Part shown: positions 34,743 to 47,616 of the stretch, piece after piece
Position numbering within the stretch: the first letter of the stretch is position 1
Layout: each line of letters starts with the position of its first letter
DNA from: Cristatella mucedo
Lineage: Eukaryota; Bryozoa; Phylactolaemata; Cristatellidae
Direction: 5' to 3'
DNA length: 64,000 nt
NCBI GenBank assembly: GCA_009760855.2
Contig: WPIO01000036.1
Coordinates: forward strand, 2,478,501-2,542,500
The notes under the pieces: generated by a model
Database searches by the model: none
Seen by the model: only the letters and a program-made list of their open reading frames with translations
What the model was told of the DNA's origin: nothing
Translations under genes and position numbers: made by a program

Positions 34743-35290
34743 TGGGCCGCACGGATACTCGCACGCAGTGCGCATGACCGTACGCTCCTCGCCGTAGCTC
34801 GCCGACCAAGCGCAGCTAAAAGACACCTTCTCCCTAATCTCCTAAACCTGCCTGGTATCTGGTAAGGGGCTCGTGGAGCGATGAGAGCGTGAGGGCGTGA
34901 GAGGGAGCGTGAGAGCGCCTCCTCGAGAGTCTGGGCGTGAGCACGCCTCACTGCTCCCTGCTCAGGCAGCTTCGCCGACTTCGGTCCTTCGGCCACTCGC
35001 CTTGCACTCTCTCTGCACTCCAGCCGAGTAGGCTGCGTGCTTCTCAACGAGCTAGATCTCGGGCGCCAATCAGCTAAGCTTTAGCCCGTATTCGGAAGCC
35101 TGTCGGTGGGTGCAACGCGAGCAGCGTCGTCACGATGAAGGCAGCCCGAAATGATTACAAAGGTTGTCGAACAAGAGTCGTAGGGCAATCGGACAAGAGT
35201 CGTAGGGCAATCGGACAAGTCGGACGAGCCGCGTGCACCCACTCTTGCGCACGCTCTCGCACGCCCTCGCGCTTGCCGCTTTGGTTTAAA
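34743..35290. other. no gene recognised; 23-bp tandem repeat
   Basis: Unique sequence. At about 35,168-35,223 a 23-bp unit (ACAAGAGTCGTAGGGCAATCGG core) occurs twice, followed by a partial third copy. Confidence 0.6.
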
Positions 35291-35351
35291 GCACCGGCTA
35301 CGCGCAGCCGCCGCCGGCTGAGAGCCGGCGGCGGCTTCGCGTAGCCGGTGC
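35291..35351. other. near-perfect inverted repeat, 29-bp arms, 3-nt loop
   Basis: The left arm begins GCACCGGCTACGCG and the right arm ends CGCGTAGCCGGTGC. The loop is GAG and there is one mismatch in 29 pairs. It is similar in style to the hairpin at 27.5 kb but unrelated in sequence. Confidence 0.95.
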
Positions 35352-36967
35352 GAGCACCAGGAAGGAGCTCTCGAAGCTTCTCAGAGATTCTGGAAGCTTC
35401 TTTGACGAGCGCTAACGTGCATTCTTGCCCGAACTCGAATCGTGGGCGCCGACAACGCTGAGCCGCCTTCGGGGGGGGGGGGCAGCCAGCGAAGACTTAG
35501 ACGGCCCCCTCCAGTTAGCGGTACTCCCGTCAAGTGCCTCTACATCAGCGTGCGAGCGAGCGGAAAAGCGTGCTTGCAGGGGGGGCGGCGGCGGCGGCGG
35601 CGGCGGCAGTAGTGGGCCTCCTCCGCCACCGATTTCGAAAGCGGGCGCTGCGTTGTCCGAGTTCTCACGCGCCGCCACCACGCGCGCGAAGGGTGGCCGA
35701 CTAACGGTCGGCGGGATGCGGCGACGCGGCCGACGGCACAATTACCGCGCAGCGATTTGGAACCCCCGCGGATTAGAGCCCCGCAGGCTACTAACGAGCG
35801 GGTCCCGCGAGCACGCGAAGCACCGGGCGCCCAAGGCTGAGCTCCGAAGCCGAGCAGTCTAGTCAAAAATAGGAGGCCTGCAGTCAGGGGTCACGCAGTC
35901 GCTAAGAGAAGCGCGAACTCACTCCGAAGTCGCTTTAAGCGGACAATCGCTGTGCCAGCTGGCAAAAAATCGTGGGATGAGGAAGCTGCGGTAGGGCCGG
36001 CGTCGAGCGACCGGAGAGGCGGGGAGCGACCGACAGACGAGCTGGTAAACACGGCCGCCGCCGGTGGCGCTGCCAGGCAGAATTGCAGGGGCAGGCGACG
36101 ACGACGAGCGGGAGGATGATGGAGAGGAAGATGATGGAGAGGAAGATGAGAAGGAAGCTGTCAACGAGGATGACTGTGCCGTAGAGCTGCAGAATCGTAA
36201 GGCGGGAGTGAGATTGGGACCATGCGACAGCGCCGAAGGAGCAGAAGGAAAGAAGATGAAGGAGGACGAGAACCGCGTAATCGTGGAGGACGAGGAGGAG
36301 GGAGAAGAAAGAGGAGAAGGAGTAGGACAAAAAACGAGAGGTAGAATAGAGTAGAAGGCGGAGCAAGCAACCGTAGAGAGCAAAAGGAGGCGACAGCAGG
36401 AAATGAGAAACTATTATATGAGGGAGAGAGGGAGGCATTCGGACAAACAGTGATAGGATACTGTCGCAGAAACCAACAGAAGCATTAAAAAACAGCTCGT
36501 GCAATATATTGACAGAGAGCTAAAGAGAGCGGTGAAGGAAGAGACAGCGAAAGACTGAGAAACAGAGAGACACGGAGAGAAGAGATGCCTGCCATGTACA
36601 ATGTACAATGTGCAGTGAAGCCCGGAGGCGGCTCCCCCTGTTCTGACGAGGCCCCCGACCGTCACCAACGATGAAATGGTGTCTAAATTTCGCTTGATGA
36701 GTGACCTCCGATTGGGTCAAAACTACTCTACGGTATTACATTTTTTGCTAAAACTGTTCAGTAATTTTTGGTCTCGCCCCACCTAAGAATCTTGTGAGAC
36801 TTGCCCCTAAATAAATTTTTTTGGGTTCTGGCACCTAGATGAAACTCCTGGTCCGCCACTTTACGTAAATATATATATTTATATTTATAAATATAGATAT
36901 ATATGTGTTTGCATATAGGTGTACCATATTTGTTAATACATAGTATGCATGTGTGTGCCCGTACGTG

Positions 36968-36968
<1 letters not shown>
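35352..36968. other. no gene recognised; GC-rich then purine-rich
   Basis: About 35,400-35,860 is GC-rich with a G run (35,468-35,482) and a GGC run near 35,580-35,608. About 36,090-36,360 is A/G-rich with GAAGATGATGGAGAG repeats, giving Glu/Asp-rich open frames on plus and Ser/Leu/Pro-rich ones on minus. No domain was recognised. Confidence 0.5.

Positions 36969-37030
<62 letters not shown>
36969..37030. repeat. (AT)n microsatellite
   Basis: Uninterrupted AT run of about 60 bp directly left of a SINE1. Confidence 0.95.
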
Positions 37031-37033
<3 letters not shown>

Positions 37034-37172
37034 TATGCTGCCCTGGTTTGGCTCGATGGGCTAGGCTCTCGTCTTTAACGACCAAGGTTGCGAGCCCAAG
37101 CCCTGAGACATACGTGAAGCCTCTGGACAGAGATTCGGTTATCTTAGGGTGCCATACAAATGAAATTTTTTT
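37031..37172 (+). repeat. SINE1
   Basis: The head GCTGCCCTGGTTTGGCTCGATGG is followed by GCGAGCCCAAGCCC (worn box B), then GAAGCCTCTGGACAGAGATTCGGTTATCTTAGGGTGCCATAC, the LINE-A-like tail. Confidence 0.82.
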
Positions 37173-37309
37173 CCGCCCGGAGGTATTGCTGACGAATTTG
37201 TCCGAAAATTCTTCTGCGGTCGGCGTCCCTAGCGAACTTCAATTCTTGTTGAGCTGACTGTCCCTTTGGAAGAAAACGTGAAGGTGGCCAACGAAAAGAT
37301 GGCCAGCTG

Positions 37310-37490
37310 GCCCCTAGGTCTTAGCCCAGTGGCTAAGGTACTCTCTCTTAACGATCCAGGTCGTGGGTTCGCGTCTTGCAGCCGGCGATCCCATATTGCC
37401 AATCGCAGGCGGTAGCGACAGCCGTAAACCGTAAAGGGGCTTCTGTCGTTATATAAACGAGGAATCGTTGAGTTAGCCAGCCAGTATGAT
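37310..37490 (+). repeat. SINE2
   Basis: The head has CTTAGCCCAGTGGCTAAGG (box-A-like) and GGTCGTGGGTTCGCGTC (box-B-like). The body has TCGCAGGCGGTAG..GCCGTAAA and the tail GGGGCTTCTGTCGTTATATAAACGAGG. Confidence 0.85.
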
Positions 37491-37724
37491 GACTAAGCTC
37501 ACTACTGTGGGAGTATGGGGCGGGATAAGTAGCCCGGGGCGCAGCTGCGTGCGAGCTGCTTGCAGCGGAAGTCGGCACGCGGGGGGGGGGGGCTGCCTTG
37601 GTAAATCGAACGACGGACGACCTTGCTATCGTCGTTTTTTTAAAGCTATATTCATCGTCTACAGCGAGCAGTGAAAGAAGTCGCTACTGTAGCTGAAGTA
37701 GGCAATCCTAGGATGCAGTCGCTA

Positions 37725-37912
37725 ATGCGCCGCGGTGGCACTCACTAGGTAAGGCGGTTGCTTTCACGACCTCCGTCCCGAGGTCGTGGGTTCGATTCCT
37801 GCGGTGGGCGATCCTTTATCGCCACTGCAAGCGGCGGTGATGGCCGTATAAAGGCTCTTCCGTCGCTATACACAAAGAGGCCGTTTAGTCAGCGCAGGAT
37901 TTATTTATTTAA
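37725..37912 (+). repeat. SINE2, well preserved
   Basis: One of the two best copies of the family. The head is CTCACTAGGTAAGGCGG with box B GGGTTCGATTCCT. The body is ATCGCCACTGCAAGCGGCGG and the tail GGCTCTTCCGTCGCTATAC, then AAAGAGGCC and an (ATTT)n end. Only 250 bp from another SINE2 in the same orientation. Confidence 0.92.
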
Positions 37913-37989
37913 TAGCCAGATTATCGCTTGGAGGATTGATAATTGTACAGGGGGAGCACTCCGAGCAGCAGTTTTCAGCGAATAGACAA

Positions 37990-39300
37990 GCACCGCACTT
38001 GGTCCACTTTTTTTTTCCAAACCGCATACTCTACCTCTTTCCGAGGTGATTGCCAAGCACAATCTCGGCTTTCCCTCTCTTCCATGCAGATGACACGCAG
38101 CTGTACCTATGCCATTCTCAGCCCTCCAGCACGTCGAAGTCTCTCAACCACCTGGCTGCATGCATTGTTAAGGTGCTGTCCAGACCAAGGTCTGGCTAAC
38201 GTCATCGGATCGAGTTTCGTTGCACATGTGAAGCGTCTGAATAGAGATTAAGTTCTCTTTGGGCGCTATACAAATTAATTATATATTTTTTTACTTTATT
38301 GCTGACATCCGTACACGTATGGCAGTAAACTTTCTCAAATTGAATGACGACAAAAAAAACTTGGTAGTTATAGTCGAACTGAGTGTGACTCAGAATTTGG
38401 ACAGTTTAATGCTCAAAATCGGCTCGGCCAGCATATCTCCCGTGTCATCTGCCCAAAATCAATGCGCCTTGTTCCAAGGGGACCTTTCACGAGACGACCG
38501 CATCAGCTTTGCCAACAAATCTGCACAGTCAGCAACGTAAATCGCAAAAGTTCGGGCCTGTCTAGAAAGGGCTACGACATCCACGTTGATACATCCATTT
38601 GTGACATCCAGTTTTGACCTATGTAACTCACTGCTTGTTGGTCTACCTGCCTGTGCAGTCAGGCGCTTATAGTTGGTACAAACTCTGCAGCCAGGCTTGT
38701 CTGTCGTGAGCGTAGCAGTTAAAACATCACACCACTTCTCGCCGACCTGCACTGACTCCCATTAAGTAGGGCATTTACTTCTAGGTTTTCACTCACTTTT
38801 AACACCCTCCATTCTCTGGCTCCAGCGTACCTATCAGAACTACTCCCTAACCAGGCTAGGCATCATATCACCCACTCTTCTTAATCAAAATCTTTTAGCA
38901 ACATCTCGTACGAATCTCAAATCTTTCTGGAGACAGTGCCTTTAGTTCATATGCTTCCAAAGCCGGGTACTCACTCCCGACTGACGGTACGACACCTATG
39001 AATGACGATTTTAAAAAGGAAGCTGAAAACATCTATGTATCGCAGCATTTAGTGGGTCTCTGTGATTCGTCCTTTGTGTGCTTATGCGTGCTAACACTGT
39101 GCATGCTACCATTAACCATATTTGCATGTTGACACCTTCCATGTCACCACTGACCATATTATTTATGTATGTTGACAATGGGCTTGTTACCACTAGCCGT
39201 ATGATTGTTGCTTCCTTTCCATGGTAAGTACCTACAAAGAGATTAAGTTCTCCGAGGGAGCAGCACAGATTTATGATTATTATTATTATTATTATTAGTG
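37990..39300 (+). mobile_element. LINE family A, RT to 3' end, with nested SINE1
   Basis: It starts at the equivalent of VLGPxLFPNRILYLFPR, then ADDTQLYLCHSQPSST. Coding remnants VNFLKLNDDKKNLVVI and ICDIQF*PM(C)NSLLVGLPACAVRRL follow. The 3' part has the CATTTAGTGGGTCTCTG block and an AGAGATTAAGTTCTCCGAGGGAGC stem-loop with a (ATT)n tail at 39,273-39,296. Frames are broken. Confidence 0.85.
38168..38292 (+). repeat. SINE1, 5'-truncated, nested in LINE A
   Basis: The left boundary falls after GCATGCATTGTTA of the LINE, and the LINE resumes at ATTGCTGACATCCG. The SINE part has GGTGCTGTCCAGACCAAGG, a worn box B (GGATCGAGTTTC) and the full tail GAAGCGTCTGAATAGAGATTAAGTTCTCTTTGGGCGCTATAC. Confidence 0.82.
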
Positions 39301-40884
<1,584 letters not shown>

Positions 40885-41065
40885 GCCCTAATGGGTCACT
40901 AGGTAAGGCGGTTGCTTTTCACGACCTCAGCCCCGAGGTCGTGGGTTCGAGTCCTGCGGCGGGCGATCCTGTATCGCCACTGCAAGCGGTGGTGATAATC
41001 GTAAAGTCTCTTCTGTCGCTATACAAAAAGAGGCTGTTTAGTCAGCTAGGATTTATTTATTATTT
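40885..41065 (+). repeat. SINE2, well preserved
   Basis: The head GGTCACTAGGTAAGGCGG and box B GGGTTCGAGTCCT are followed by TATCGCCACTGCAAGCGG and the tail GTCGCTATAC..AAAGAGGCTGTTTAGTCAGC with an ATTTATTTATT end. It closely matches the copy at 37.7 kb. Confidence 0.92.
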
Positions 41066-41368
41066 AGCCTTGAAAGAAGCTCTGCACGGGAGGTCGCATG
41101 CGCTAGCACGCGCTCTGTCTGTAATCTCAGCTCACTTTCACGCACGCACACTCATATACGCTATAATAAACTTTCTCTCGCTCCCCCAGGCAAACACACA
41201 CACACACATTCAGCATATCTTCTGTTACTGTCTCGCACACCTGCCTTTCTCGCACACCTGTCTTTCTCTGTCGCCCTAAGAATCGCTCCGTCAGTCCCTC
41301 ACTCTCTCCTCTTATCTATCTCTCGCTCTCGGCGCCCCTCTTTTGATATTTCCCCCCGCTCTGTCTTG

Positions 41369-41409
<41 letters not shown>

Positions 41410-42725
41410 ATCTCCTCACCGATTTAATCGGCGGCCGCCAAGCTGACCGGCGCACAACGGCGACATCAATACAATAACTGGTCGCGCCCGCAAAGCTCTA
41501 AGCGTCGCTCTGAAGCGTCGCTTAGGAATGGAGGCATTGGTCGCAGTCGCAGTTGCTTCACGCGCTCGCTTGGACCGACCAGGTCGAATGGCACCGCATA
41601 GCGACGGCGGGAACCGGTCGACGTCAGAAAAGGCAATGTGACGAAATATCCGGGGAAAAAATATATATATATTTTGAAAAAAATATATATATATTTTGAA
41701 AAAAAATATATATATACATATATATATATTTATATATTTTTTTTCAATATATATATATATATATATAGCGAAATGCGTAGCGGGAAGTCGGAATCAACGA
41801 ATGGACGACGAATGAAAGCGGACTTGCGTAGCTGCCTACCCATGCGATCCGCAGGAGCGTCGAAGCTCGCGCGCGGGTATGCAAGCGGCCCCGGCGGAAG
41901 CTGGCGGCGTCTGCGCGCCGCCAGCTGACGCCGCAGCGGTCAGCGCCGGTGGGAGCATGGCAGCGGACCAAGGACGCGCCGCGCATTTCTACGAGCCCGA
42001 AGTCGGCCGACGGCGGCTCGCGCGCCCTGCGCCGTCCGGCGGGCGGACGCGGCGCGCGAGCCAGGGGCGGCCCGGAGAAAGGCCGAGCGGCGGGCGGGGG
42101 TGGCGCGCGCGCGCTCGGCGAGCCCTATCGCCTTCCCCTACCCCGCCCGCCCCGCCACACACCCCACCACAACGACGCCCGAGCTAACCTCGCGTAGGCG
42201 AGCGCCGCCGCACGGCTCGCGCGCCCTCTGCGGCAGAGCCGTCAGTCGCTAGCAGCCGACATCAAGGAGACCGCCGAGACCGCAAGCTGCGCTGACTCAG
42301 GAGCCGATCACGCCGTCACCGCAACTCGGGTCAGCCGCAAGATAAACCCGGCCAACGCCGGCTGCAGCCGCCGGCCGCCCCTCTCGTTGGCTAGATCATT
42401 GGCCGCCTTCTCCAGCGCGTGCGCGTCGTCGTTAGAAGCGCTCACGTAGCGGCCTCGGCCATACTGACCGCAAGCCGCGAACGCAGCGCTTGTAATGGCG
42501 CTAGTCCGCGACGACGCGTGACCAATGTTGCCCAAGCCTCGACCGCGGACTCGCGGCGATGCGCAGACGCAGCGCCAATAAAGCGAAGGCGCTGAGTACC
42601 TGGATGCACGAGCTTCAGTTCACATCCATAGCGCAGAGCGACCGTGCGACTCGGCTGCTAAATGCGGGCGGTGGGTTCCTCTGGCGGGACCGAGGCTGCT
42701 CGGCGGCAACGCGCGCGCGTTGCCG
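41066..42725. other. no gene recognised; CpG-rich from about 41,860
   Basis: It contains a CT run near 41,373-41,405, an A/T-rich foldback (listed separately) and a CpG-rich segment with a short hairpin (11-bp arms at 41,899-41,909 and 41,916-41,926). No domain was recognised. Confidence 0.5.
41655..41767. repeat. A/T-rich foldback
   Basis: AAAATATATATATATTTTGAAAAAA-like units on the left are complementary to TTTTTTTTCAATATATAT on the right, with a TACATATATA-type centre. The arms are imperfect. Confidence 0.75.
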
Positions 42726-42814
42726 GCGCCCTCGAGACTGGCGCGCGCCGCGACGACTGACGCGACGGTGCGTCGGCGAGACCGCAAGAGTCGGGGAGCT
42801 GGCTGGCCGTCCGC
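42726..42814. repeat. unassigned dispersed repeat, copy 2
   Basis: Same orientation and nearly the same sequence as 30,713-30,809, including GACGACTGACGCGACG and ACCGCAAGAGTCGGGGAGC. It lies in CpG-rich DNA. Confidence 0.85.
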
Positions 42815-42985
42815 GATCGGCCAGCGGCCGACCGGTCTGACTGGCTAGGCGCCGCGCGCGCCGCCGCGCGCGAAACGCCGGAGTCCCCCGGTGAGCGCGC
42901 TCTCTCGGCGGCGGCGGCAGCGGCGGCGGCAGCGGCGGCGGCAGCGCGCTACCGATCAGTAACGCGCCGTCGCCGCCACCAGCCG

Positions 42986-43123
<138 letters not shown>

Positions 43124-43416
43124 CGGGCGCGGGCGAACGGCGTAACTTGCGTAAGCGGCGGCGCCCGAACGACGCGACTGACGCGGCGAAGCCCGAGGCG
43201 TAGCTGCGCGTGCTAGCAACGAACTCCGGCGCGTCGAGCAGTCGGCTGAAGACGGACCCAGCAACTAATGGCTGCAGAAATGAATAAGCTCGCTCGGCAT
43301 AGGTGAGCAGGTTGCGCCAGACCGGAAGCGATGCGCACCTCGCCGGCAGCAGGCGGCTGCTGCTACTGCTGCTGCGGTCGGCGGCGCAAGGCGGGGCCGA
43401 CGGACGAGCGCTTCTC

Positions 43417-43690
43417 CTAATGTAACGTAATGTACCTCCGTCTGTAGCTCCACAAAGTCATAAAGACCACGTGGGTGTTACGCAGGAGAGTTTTGTCTAG
43501 CGCACTCACAGCCTAAGCGGCTTTCGGTACGCATTCGGTAGCCAACGGACTTCGTCTCACGCAACAAAGAGAAAGTGGGAAGCATAGCAGAGTCAGGAGA
43601 GCAGTTGAGGTAGTGAGTAGCATAGAAGTAGCAGCTCAGGACCGCTGAAAAGGATCTGCCATAGTCGGCAGTAGGAGAGTAGTTGTCGAT
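43417..43690 (-). mobile_element. LINE family B 3'-end fragment
   Basis: The antisense tail TAATGTAACGTAATGTACC is followed by CTCCACAAAGTCATAAAGACC and the GCGGCTTTCGGTACGCATTCGG block. It is truncated after the region coding for SPTADYGRSFS. Confidence 0.9.
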
Positions 43691-43831
43691 CCTAAATAGT
43701 GAGTCGAACGCTTTATGTCACTCCAGCGCCCACTCGACGGGCCGCTTGGCCAGCGGCTAGTGAATGAGAGTAAGCGGTAGGTGGAGCATTGGAAGCGGAG
43801 ACGTGGCGACGACGGCGGAGCGCATACTAGG

Positions 43832-43985
43832 TGATTTAGCAGCCTCTTTTGTATAGCGACGGAAGAGCCTTTACGGCTATTATCATCGCCGCTGGCAGTG
43901 GCGATAAAGGATCTCCTACCGCAGGGTTCGAACCTACGACGTCCAGGCCGAGGTCGTGAAAAACAACCGCCTTACCCCTGGTGTA
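43832..43985 (-). repeat. SINE2
   Basis: Antisense tail GATTTAGCAGCCTCTTTTGTATAGCG, body AAGAGCCTTTACGGCT..GGCAGTGGCGAT and head GGGTTCGAACCTACGACG. Box B is intact. Confidence 0.9.
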
Positions 43986-44244
43986 TTATCTCGGCTCGCA
44001 TCAGCGAAAGAGACCCTGGAAATTGAGGTCGAGGAGAGGAAGGCAGAAGCCGTGCGTGCGTGCTTGTGCTCACTTGGGCGTATTATCGCATCTGCATTCA
44101 CATGCCGAAGAAGGGATGGTAGAGAGGAATAGTGGAAGTGCGGCAAAAAAGAGATCTCGCGAGATGAGAGGCTGAGGAGCCGTCTATTCAGTCACACACA
44201 TACGCACGCGCAAGCACGCGCACATGCACGCACACACGCGCACA

Positions 44245-44415
<171 letters not shown>

Positions 44416-44590
44416 TCTTCCTCTCCGGAAACCTCTCTCTTTTTCCCTCCTCTCTCTTTCTCCTTCCTCTTTTTCCCCATCTTTTTGTCTCTCCAGTTTC
44501 TCTAGCACTCTTGCATCAGGCTCGCGGCGCCGGGCCTTCTCCAACCTCAGCCGCGCACCGGAAGCTGCCACGCTTTCTAAAGTCGCCAGC

Positions 44591-44601
<11 letters not shown>

Positions 44602-44647
<46 letters not shown>
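44602..44647. repeat. (CT)n microsatellite
   Basis: Short pure CT run after GCTCGCTCGCTCG. Confidence 0.95.
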
Positions 44648-44650
<3 letters not shown>

Positions 44651-45192
44651 CCTCCATTGCATTCTGTTCCCTGTCTACTCCTCCACGTAAATCGAGCGAG
44701 CCAGCTTCAGCCTCGGACTCCTCGCTAGCGAGCCGGGAGCGGCTGCAAAAGTAAAAAGTGGAAGCAAGTATGAGGAAGTAAGTGGAAGCCTAGAGGAAGC
44801 GTCGGTTGACGCTCGCGCACGACGAAGGCGAGAGCGAATGCTCGGCCGGAGGATGAGACGCTACCTTCACCCCGTTCAATCCAGCGCCTTAGGACCCGTC
44901 AACTCCAAAGTAGGCAGAATTAAGATCAAGCGACTGTAATCCCCTGACGCGGATTACCCCAAATTCGAGACGACTTGTCGAGCGAAATGCCAAAACAACT
45001 GCACCATCGTCGGCGCCACTTTGCGTTACGAGCTGGCCCACCTCAAGAGTCGCAGCGCTCGCCCCGCTCGTCCTGGCTGCTGCGGCAGCGCCTCCGGCAG
45101 CAGTAGCTCCACCTTCACGCTCGAAGAACTCCCGAGAACCAAAGATGCATGACGTGCTACGACTCGCGTGGCCACGTGCTCAGACTCAAACC
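44648..45192. other. no gene recognised
   Basis: Unique sequence between polypyrimidine tracts. No coding or RNA gene was recognised. Confidence 0.45.
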
Positions 45193-45482
45193 GCTCTCTC
45201 TCTCTCTCTCTTTCTCGGCCTCTGTCTCGGCCTGTCTCCCTTTCTCTCTCTCTGCCTCTCTCTCTCTCTTTCTCGGCCTCTGTCTCTGCCTGTCTCCCTG
45301 TCTCTGTCTGTTTGCCTCTCTCTGTCTCTATCTGTCTCTATCTGTCTCTATCTGTCTCTGTCTGTCTCTCTCGCTCTCTCTCTCTCTCTGTCTCTCTCTG
45401 TCTCTCTCTGTCTCTCTCTGTCTCTCTATATCTCTCTATCTCTCGCTCTCTATCTCTCGCTCTGTGTCTCTCCGTGTTTCGC

Positions 45483-45513
<31 letters not shown>

Positions 45514-45606
45514 CTCTCTCTGTGTCTGTCTATCTCTGCCTCTCCCTGTCTCTTTCTCACTCTCTTTCTCTCTCTCTCCTTCTTCCTCTTTCTTTTTGCC
45601 TTTCTG

Positions 45607-45639
<33 letters not shown>

Positions 45640-45652
45640 GCTTCTCTCTCTG

Positions 45653-45712
<60 letters not shown>

Positions 45713-45726
45713 CCTCTCTCTCCCCT

Positions 45727-45805
<79 letters not shown>

Positions 45806-45814
45806 CTCTCTCCT

Positions 45815-45892
<78 letters not shown>

Positions 45893-45907
45893 TCTCTCTC
45901 TCTCTCT
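45193..45907. repeat. long polypyrimidine tract (CT-rich, about 715 bp)
   Basis: Starts as a mixture of CTCTCTGT, TCTATCTG and CTCTCTTT words and becomes nearly pure CT towards the right. It gives open frames of up to 296 codons made of Ser/Leu or Arg/Glu runs, none real. Tracts of this type can form triplex (H-) DNA. Confidence 0.95.
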
Positions 45908-46100
45908 GTTTCTGCGCGGACTCGCCGGCTCGAGCGGCGGAGACGCTCCGCAGTGACGGACGCCGCTCGGCGCCGCCCGTCGCGCGGCTGCGGAAGCAGA
46001 TAGATTGATAGAGAGTGAAACGGAGAGCGCGCCAGATAAGGAGCAGCCCGACCACCCCGACCTGGGGCGCAAGCGCCAACCCGCCACCGGGCCCAACCCT

Positions 46101-46142
46101 CCACCGGGGGGGGGGGGGGCTCTGGCCCCCCCCCCCCGGTGG
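46101..46142. repeat. G14/C12 inverted repeat
   Basis: CCACC plus 14 G on the left, CTCTGG in the middle, 12 C plus GGTGG on the right. The arms are complementary. The exact run lengths are likely to be uncertain in any assembly. Confidence 0.9.
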
Positions 46143-46437
46143 CCCCAACCGAGCGAGCCGCCGCCAACATCGCTCGCCGTCTGCTGCAGAGGGCGGCGGC
46201 AGCGGTGGCGGTGCCTGCCTTCTCGCGAGCACGTGTGGCCACTCCACGTCCGCCGGCGCAGCTGTCGTGCCGCGCTGGGCATCTGCTTCGGCGGTCCTCC
46301 TCCTCGCCCCCCCCCCACCGGGAGGGGAGACAGGAGTCACAGTGCGGCTCGCGCGTGTCCTCTGACTCGCCGCCCTAAGTGCGCCCTTTTGCTTTATCCT
46401 TGACCGTCGTCTGCTGCATCGGCTGCAGCAAAGTAAA

Positions 46438-46515
46438 AGTCGGCTGATTCAACGGCGTCATTCGTATCATTTACATAGCGGCAGAAGAGTCTCAGTGGCC
46501 ATCGTCGTTGCGTCC
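46438..46515 (-). repeat. SINE2, tail part only
   Basis: GTCGGCTGATTCAACGGCG, then ACATAGCGGCAGAAGAG and GCCATCGTCGTTGCG match the antisense 3' half of SINE2. It is cut off by a poly(C) run. Confidence 0.6.
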
Positions 46516-46526
46516 CAACTCCCCCG

Positions 46527-46528
<2 letters not shown>

Positions 46529-46562
<34 letters not shown>
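46529..46562. repeat. poly(C) run, about 34 bp
   Basis: Long C mononucleotide run following CCCCCGC. It reads as Gly or Pro runs in open frames that are not genes. Confidence 0.9.
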
Positions 46563-47099
46563 AGGCTGTCGGCGGGTGGTAAAGTCTCGCACGTGTTGTG
46601 GGGCTCGAGCGCGCCACTAGCGGGTCGCGAATTGCATGCGGTTTGACCCCTGGGACTTGGACCAATCGCCGGTGGCTGAAGGGCGGGGCGGGGCTGGCGC
46701 TGCTTCGAAGCCGACGGTTCGCGTGACAGCGCTTGCGGCAGGCGGCACGCGACGTACCCAACGCCGACCCCCGAGTTGAAAACGGCCCCCCCCCCGGGGT
46801 TGCGCTCCACCCGCTCGGTCGCGCGGGTGTCCGCGAGGCTGTGGGCTGTTGGGGAGGGGGCAATTGTGCCACCGCCCCGGGGTGCGCTACGTAGCGGGTA
46901 GCGGCAACCCTGTAGCAAAGCTAAATATAGGCGGCGCTTCGCTCTCATTTGACTATCGCGCTTTGCACCGCACCTCGCTCAGAGTGCATACACCGAATTT
47001 CACGGCGCATTACTGGCGCGCGTTCTGTAAAAGGGCGACTGCCGTGACGTAGCACGCGGTTCAGGTGCTCGCTCTTCACGACCCAGGTCGTCGTCGGTA
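46563..47099. other. no gene recognised
   Basis: CpG-rich unique sequence with a further C run near 46,788-46,796. Confidence 0.45.
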
Positions 47100-47275
47100 A
47101 AAGCGCACCTGTTTATTACAGCATTTAGTGGGTCTCTGCGATTCGTCCTCCGTGCGCATACACTTGCTTACACTGGCATTACACACGCCTGCTAACACTG
47201 CGCCTGCTTCTTGCGGATGTTGCCACAAATCATTTGGTAATGCTTTCTATGCAGCATCTGTAAAGTGTAAATTTT
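47100..47275 (+). mobile_element. LINE family A 3'-end fragment
   Basis: GCATTTAGTGGGTCTCTGCGATTCGTCC and the following spaced GCTAACACTGCGCC-type block match the end of family A. The stem-loop is lost after GCAGCATCTGTAAAGTG. Confidence 0.7.
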
Positions 47276-47358
47276 AGCTGCGCCAGACGATCCTGATTGA
47301 TGGACGGATATCGCGCGAAGCAAAAGAGCGCCGCCGCAAGGCGCCGCTCCGCACGAGT

Positions 47359-47536
47359 AGGAGGCGGCGGCAGCGGCGGCAGCGGCGGCAGCGGTGACAG
47401 CGGCGGCAGCGGCGGCAGTGGCGGTAGCAGCGGCGGCGGCGGCAGCGGCAGCGGCGGCAACGGCGGCGGCAACGGCGGCGGCGGCAGCGGCGGCGGCAGC
47501 GGCGGCGGCAGCGGCGGCGGCAGCGGCGGCGGCAGC

Positions 47537-47567
<31 letters not shown>

Positions 47568-47583
47568 GCAGCGGCGGCGGCAG

Positions 47584-47616
<33 letters not shown>

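Noticed and set aside
35919-36504. Ser/Leu-rich minus-strand frames resembling a membrane protein
   Set aside because: They are antisense to an A/G-rich stretch. The hydrophobicity follows from composition and no start or domain is convincing.
37725-37800. Possible functional tRNA gene
   Set aside because: Box A and box B are present but the sequence continues into the SINE2 body and tail and recurs about ten times, so it is a SINE head.
45145-46340. Long open frames (up to 296 codons) with Ser/Leu or Arg/Glu runs
   Set aside because: They are translations of a CT-rich microsatellite in several frames and strands, with no domain.
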